A DNA stretch of 64,000 nucleotides, from assembly GCF_009932555.1 (NCBI RefSeq), contig NZ_BLJO01000001.1, positions 1,045,691 through 1,109,690 on the forward strand, in the 5' to 3' direction. Below, one piece after another: positions 60,164-64,000 of the stretch. A model generated the notes under the pieces. The model had not been told where the DNA came from, made no database searches, and saw nothing but the letters and a program-made list of their open reading frames with translations. The translations under genes were made by a program, and so were the position numbers. The stretch is from Steroidobacter agaridevorans (GTDB lineage: Bacteria; Pseudomonadota; Gammaproteobacteria; Steroidobacterales; Steroidobacteraceae). Position 1 is the stretch's first letter, and each line of letters starts with the position of its first letter.

Positions 60164-61051
60164 TCAGTGGTAATAGGTTCTGAGCAGGGCGAGATTCCTT
60201 TCCCTGAACGTGAAGTCGGTGAGGCTGCGCTCGGTCAGCACTTCGTCCGGCACCTCCCGGTGATAGGTGACCGAGATGTTGTCGATGGACGTGATCCGGC
60301 TGGTCGACAGATTGTTCATGGTCTGCTGGCGCGACAGCCACACGTCGTCGATCAGGGTGTACTTCCGGTACAGGCGCTGCCGATACAGTTTGCCGGCGCG
60401 GTTATAGATATCTTCCTTCAGATAGATCTTGCGCTCCTTGTCGACCCACACGACGATCTTTCCATAGGCTGTTTTCTTCGCGCGCTCGGCAGTGGGCGTC
60501 ACTTCGATCACCCAGGCCGGCCGATCGTCGTATGCTTCTTCCCGCAGCAGCTCATAAGTGAACTCGTTGATCTTGCGGGCCTGCGCGTCGTCGCCGTAGA
60601 ACTCGGTGCCGAAGAAGCTGCCGCCATCCTCGTTATCGCTGCCCGACACCAGGCGGCGCACCTTGCCCAGCGCCGGCAGATACAGGAAATTCTCGTTATC
60701 CCGGTCGGCCTCGTAGTACTCATAGCGCAGCATGCCGACGCCCTTATCCGAGATTGGCTCGAGCACCAGCGCGATCGATTTGCCGTCGCGATTGTCGTCG
60801 CCGTACTTCTTCTCGCCGACTTCCAGCACGACAACTCGCGGCTTGTCCTTGCAGCGGATGCCGCCGTCCGACTTCTCGTACTTGCACGTGGACAACTGCG
60901 TCTTCACGACCGCCGTCGTGAAAGCCTTCCGATTCACGTCGTCGACCATCTTCATGATCTCGGGACCGGTCATGGCGGCTGGCAGCTTCAATGGCGCCAG
61001 CAAACAGCCGATCGCCAGCGCACGGGCAATCGCGCCCCAGTAGGTTTTCAT
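60164..61051 (-). CDS. LolA-like outer-membrane lipoprotein-sorting protein
   Basis: The 295-residue protein has a signal peptide (MKTYWGAIARALAIGCLLAPLKLPAAM) and a LolA/LolB-type beta fold: MTGPEIMKMVDDVNRKAF, GVGMLRYEYYEADRDNENFLYLPALGKVRRL and AYGKIVVWVDKERKIYLKEDIYN. Family members carry hydrophobic molecules across the periplasm in the hollow of the sheet. They are typically encoded beside an RND/MMPL pump, as here (32 bases from the MMPL stop). The start at 61051 has GGAGG upstream; the in-frame ATG at 61066 is less likely. Confidence 0.85.
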   Translation of the reverse strand: MKTYWGAIARALAIGCLLAPLKLPAAMTGPEIMKMVDDVNRKAFTTAVVKTQLSTCKYEKSDGGIRCKDKPRVVVLEVGEKKYGDDNRDGKSIALVLEPISDKGVGMLRYEYYEADRDNENFLYLPALGKVRRLVSGSDNEDGGSFFGTEFYGDDAQARKINEFTYELLREEAYDDRPAWVIEVTPTAERAKKTAYGKIVVWVDKERKIYLKEDIYNRAGKLYRQRLYRKYTLIDDVWLSRQQTMNNLSTSRITSIDNISVTYHREVPDEVLTERSLTDFTFRERNLALLRTYYH

Positions 61052-61083
61052 GGGAATCTCCTCCACTTGCGATGAGTTGCACT

Positions 61084-63651
61084 TCAGGCTTGTGCGTTAC
61101 CGGGTACGGGGTCCGGCTCGACGCGCTGTTCGTCGCGCTGAGACGCGAAGTTCAGCTTGAACACCATGATCAGTGCGGGCGTCAGGAACAGCTCGCAGAG
61201 CAGTCCCGAGAAAATCGACAGGAAGCCGAGCTTGCCGAGGTTGGCCAGGCCAGGAGAGCTGGCGATCGACATGATGCCGAAGCCGAGGCCGAGCACGAGC
61301 GATGTGAACACGATGCCCTGGCCGCATTCCTTCACCGTATCGCGCAGCGCCCTTCTGATGTCTCCATCCTTCAGCACTTCGGCCCGGTACTGGCTGACGA
61401 AGTGAATGGTGTCGTCGACCGCGATGCCGACCACGATGGGCGCGAGCATCATGGTGTAGAAATCGATCGGGAAATCCAGCAGCCCCAGGATGCCCAGCAC
61501 CAGGAACGACGGAATCAGGTTCGGCACCAGCGAAATGAAGCCGGCCTTGAACGAGTTGAAGATGATCAGCAGGATCAGCGAGATCACCAGCAGGCTCAGG
61601 CCGAAGCTCTGCAGCTCGTTGGTCATGAGGTAGTCGGCCGCCTGCAGTCCCATCGAGAACAGGCCGGTGATGGATACGGTCGCCTCGGGATAGGTTTTCT
61701 TGATGACGCTCAACGTGTCGTTGACATCCTGCTTCATCGCCGCGAACACATCGGTGTATTCGTTCGACCCGAAGGTCCGCAACGTGACGGTGATGTTGGC
61801 TTTACGGTAGTTCTCGCTGACGACCTTCTCGCGCTCCTCGGGATCCGCGGTGTTGAACATGAATAGCGTCTGCGAGAGCTCCAGCTGGCTGTCCGGGATC
61901 TTGTACATCTCGGGACGGCCTTCGTTCTGCTTCTGATTGGCGTCCTTGACGATGTCGACGATGGACGAAGTCGTGACCACATACTTCCTGTAATCGGTCT
62001 CCAGCTTGCGCTGCATGGCTTCGACGGCGCGCAGCACCTCTGGATCCTGGAAGCCGTTGTCCTTGCCCAGATCGACGTAGAGCGACACGCGCGCCGAGCC
62101 CGCCATCTCTTCATCGAGCAACTTGATGCTGCGATAGAAATTTGACTCCTTCGGATATTGGTCATAGCTGGTGTAGTCGACTTTGACGTGGAACGCGCCG
62201 TAGATGCAGACCGCAAGAACCACGGAGAACAAAGCGACGAACGTTCGCGGACGCTTCTCCACCACGGGCAGCACCTTGTCGAGGCGCTTCTGCAGCGCCA
62301 GCGCAACGTTCGGCATGAGTCGCTGCATGACCGCGCTCGCCTTCTTCACCTTCGGCACCGGCGCCCACAGATCGAGCAGCACCGGCAGCAGGTAGAGCGT
62401 CAGGAACAACGCCACGACCACGCCCGTCGCCGACATGATGGAGAAATGTTTGATCGGCACGAGATTGGTGAACAACAGCGACAACATGCCCGCCATCGCC
62501 GTGATGGCCGTCAGCAAGCAGGCGACGCCGGCCTTCTCATAGGCCATGCGCACCGCGGCCTTGAAGTCGTGCCCTTCGTTACGGAAGAACAGATATCCAG
62601 AAATGATGTGCACCACGTCCGCCATGCCCATGGTCAGGATCAGCAGAATGGTCAGCGTGACGAACGGGGTGGCGGCCAGGCCTGCGAGGCCGGCGATGCC
62701 CAGTGTCCAGATCGTGCTCAGGATGACGATCAGGAACGACCAGACCACCGCCGACAGGGAACGAAACACCAGCAGCAGCGACACCAGCATGATCGTCAGC
62801 GCCGCCAGATACAGCACGGCCACTTCCTTGCCCATTTCCAGCTGATGTTCGGACTCGATGGTGCTGCCGACCTTGTAGTACTCCAGGTGCTCGGCAAACT
62901 GGGGCTTTTCGAGGATGACTTTGAGCGCAGCGTTCAACGCCAGGTAATCCGCGGTATCGGTCGGCTTGAATCGCGGCGGCCCTTTCTTTTCGGTGCTGGC
63001 GGCGGCAGCGATTTCCTGCGCCATGTCGATGCTCATGCCCGAGGCGGGCTTCTCGTCCGAGTCCAGCGGAATGGCGCCGAAATCCGTCTTTATGTAGATC
63101 GCCGCATACTGCATGTCCTTGGAAAAGAACTTCAGCGGGAAGTCGCGCTGTGATAGCGCCCGGCGCCGGATGTCTTCGAGCGCGGCGCGGTCGGTCGGCA
63201 CCGTGTTGCCCACCAGGCCGCTGGACAGGAGAATGTCGTCCTTGACGGTCAGGATGAAAGCATTGATCAGGCAGTCCACATCCACGATGTGATCGAGCGC
63301 CGACACCTCGCCTTCTTTCAGATGCTTGTGGTAGTTCAGCAGCTCTTCGCGTATGCCCTGCACGGCTTGCAGCGACTGGGCGGAGAATACATCGCCGTCC
63401 TTGGCCTTGTAGACGATGACGACGCCGTCCTCGCTGCCGAACTGCTCGTGAAATTCGTTGTAGGCGATGAATGAGGCGTCGTCCTGCTCGAACCAGCGCT
63501 CCAGCGTGAAGTCGAACTTCAGCTGCGTCAGTCCATAGCAAAAGACGGCCGTCGCGAGCGCAAAGAACGTCAGCACCAGCAGCTTGCGACGCTGCAGCCG
63601 CTCCGGCACATGAGTGATGTGCTCGGCAATCGCTTGCAATACTCTCTTCAT
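61084..63651 (-). CDS. MMPL/RND-superfamily lipid exporter
   Basis: The 855-residue inner-membrane pump has 12 predicted helices in two matching halves, each with a long periplasmic loop. Motifs are TMGMADVVHIISGYLF in the first half and VGIAVDDTIHFVSQYR in the second, with the charged helix-4 residues used for proton coupling. FERWFE-like and DYTSYDQYPKESNFYRS segments occur in the loops. MMPL pumps move lipids and polyketide lipids out of the membrane. It is directly downstream of the PKS gene and upstream of the LolA-like and barrel genes, so the three probably form one envelope export path for the product. The start at 63651 follows AGGA. Confidence 0.93.
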   Translation of the reverse strand: MKRVLQAIAEHITHVPERLQRRKLLVLTFFALATAVFCYGLTQLKFDFTLERWFEQDDASFIAYNEFHEQFGSEDGVVIVYKAKDGDVFSAQSLQAVQGIREELLNYHKHLKEGEVSALDHIVDVDCLINAFILTVKDDILLSSGLVGNTVPTDRAALEDIRRRALSQRDFPLKFFSKDMQYAAIYIKTDFGAIPLDSDEKPASGMSIDMAQEIAAAASTEKKGPPRFKPTDTADYLALNAALKVILEKPQFAEHLEYYKVGSTIESEHQLEMGKEVAVLYLAALTIMLVSLLLVFRSLSAVVWSFLIVILSTIWTLGIAGLAGLAATPFVTLTILLILTMGMADVVHIISGYLFFRNEGHDFKAAVRMAYEKAGVACLLTAITAMAGMLSLLFTNLVPIKHFSIMSATGVVVALFLTLYLLPVLLDLWAPVPKVKKASAVMQRLMPNVALALQKRLDKVLPVVEKRPRTFVALFSVVLAVCIYGAFHVKVDYTSYDQYPKESNFYRSIKLLDEEMAGSARVSLYVDLGKDNGFQDPEVLRAVEAMQRKLETDYRKYVVTTSSIVDIVKDANQKQNEGRPEMYKIPDSQLELSQTLFMFNTADPEEREKVVSENYRKANITVTLRTFGSNEYTDVFAAMKQDVNDTLSVIKKTYPEATVSITGLFSMGLQAADYLMTNELQSFGLSLLVISLILLIIFNSFKAGFISLVPNLIPSFLVLGILGLLDFPIDFYTMMLAPIVVGIAVDDTIHFVSQYRAEVLKDGDIRRALRDTVKECGQGIVFTSLVLGLGFGIMSIASSPGLANLGKLGFLSIFSGLLCELFLTPALIMVFKLNFASQRDEQRVEPDPVPGNAQA

Positions 63652-63711
63652 GGCGGTCCTACATTGAATGAGGGCCCGCAATGGCTTGCGGGCACGGAAC
63701 GGAGCGAACGA

Positions 63712-64000
63712 TCAGACGCTCAGCGGAACGCTGGCGGGAGTGAACTTGAAAGAGCGAACGCTGAAGTTGCCGATCTTCACCAGCACCAGGCCGTGCTCGT
63801 TCGTGATCTGCAGATTGAACTTCCTGACTTCGGCATTGCCTTGCGATTCCGATCCCGCGGCCTCGACGTGCACGTAGCACGCTGGCGCCGTGGATCGCAG
63901 GATCTGCATTTCCTCGATAGCGAATGGCAGGTACGGGACCGAGGCTTCTACGCGACCGATCAAGCCGGACACTGTCTGTAGCGCGCCATCGACGATGCTC
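63712..64000 (-). CDS. Polyketide synthase, C-terminal dehydratase domain (cut by window edge)
   Basis: The minus-strand frame enters from beyond the window edge and ends at 63712. It reads SIVDGALQTVSGLIGRVEAS, then VPYLPFAIEEMQILR, CYVHVEA, VRKFNLQITNEHGLVLVKIG and NFSVRSFKF. DGALQ, YLPF and the final strand pattern are those of PKS hot-dog dehydratase domains of trans-AT synthases. So a PKS gene ends here in a DH domain, with its main part outside the window. Ending in DH without ACP or TE suggests a split module continued on another protein, or that this is not the terminal PKS. Confidence 0.88.
   Translation of the reverse strand, partial: SIVDGALQTVSGLIGRVEASVPYLPFAIEEMQILRSTAPACYVHVEAAGSESQGNAEVRKFNLQITNEHGLVLVKIGNFSVRSFKFTPASVPLSV

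Noticed and set aside
1-64000. CRISPR arrays, insertion sequences or prophage genes
   Set aside because: No regularly spaced repeats, transposase or phage-like proteins were found; the direct repeats at 40.1 and 44.0 kb occur only twice and are imperfect.

Overview
The window is high-GC DNA whose gene content suggests a Gammaproteobacterium: five TonB-dependent receptors of the very large Xanthomonadales/Caulobacter/Steroidobacter-like type plus a divergent sixth, FecI/FecR pairs, flavin halogenases beside receptors, an E. coli-like class I DAHP synthase and a LuxI/LuxR system. Genus-level placement is inference only. I saw no insertion sequence, CRISPR array or rRNA. Almost all genes from 5.6 to 36.9 kb and from 45.8 to 64 kb lie on the minus strand.

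Region 1 (0-5.6 kb): small secreted or periplasmic proteins, namely a TIGR03118-family protein, a putative beta-barrel, a Lys-rich mini-protein, a 2H phosphoesterase, an unknown secreted protein with an HExxH motif and a lipoprotein with a discoidin-like tail. Region 2 (5.6-23.9 kb): a nutrient-uptake block with three TonB-dependent receptors, a GH97 glycosidase, FecR and an ECF sigma factor, a DUF6445 oxygenase-like protein and two flavin-dependent halogenase paralogues, one of them catalytically degenerate. Region 3 (23.9-29 kb): HdeD, DUF5996, DAHP synthase and a TPM-domain protein. DAHP synthase is preceded by a leader peptide rich in Phe, Tyr and Trp, and by mutually exclusive hairpins forming a classical attenuator. 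Region 4 (29-36.9 kb): a sigma/FecR/TonB receptor/propeller/PhoD phosphatase operon, probably for organic phosphorus. Region 5 (37-45.7 kb): another receptor, DUF4126, then a compositionally different segment holding an STN-type receptor and a convergent 53-codon ORF. That ORF has a lasso-type RiPP leader signature and a Cys/aromatic-rich tail. The segment is flanked by imperfect 52-bp direct repeats. It is followed by an LRAT-like hydrolase, a DUF2268 protease and a hybrid gene remnant. tRNA-Cys then sits convergent with cysS.

Region 6 (47.3-64 kb) is one end of a quorum-sensing-linked trans-AT polyketide cluster. From upstream to downstream on the minus strand it carries the C-terminus of a PKS ending in a dehydratase domain (cut by the window edge), an MMPL exporter, a LolA-like protein, an outer-membrane barrel, an MDR reductase, a membrane di-iron oxygenase and a condensation-like acyltransferase. 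These are followed by a trans-acyltransferase, then a complete beta-branching cassette (HMG-CoA synthase-like, ECH1, ECH2, donor ACP, Cys-to-Ser KS). A NusG/LoaP-like antiterminator, luxI, an RsaM-like regulator and luxR complete it. A CTG-N10-CAG lux-type box with a good -10 precedes luxI. I infer a secreted, beta-methyl-branched polyketide made under cell-density control.

The most novel-looking items are the orphan RiPP-like precursor beside its own receptor, and the polyketide cluster combining HCS cassette, lipid-type exporter and quorum sensing.
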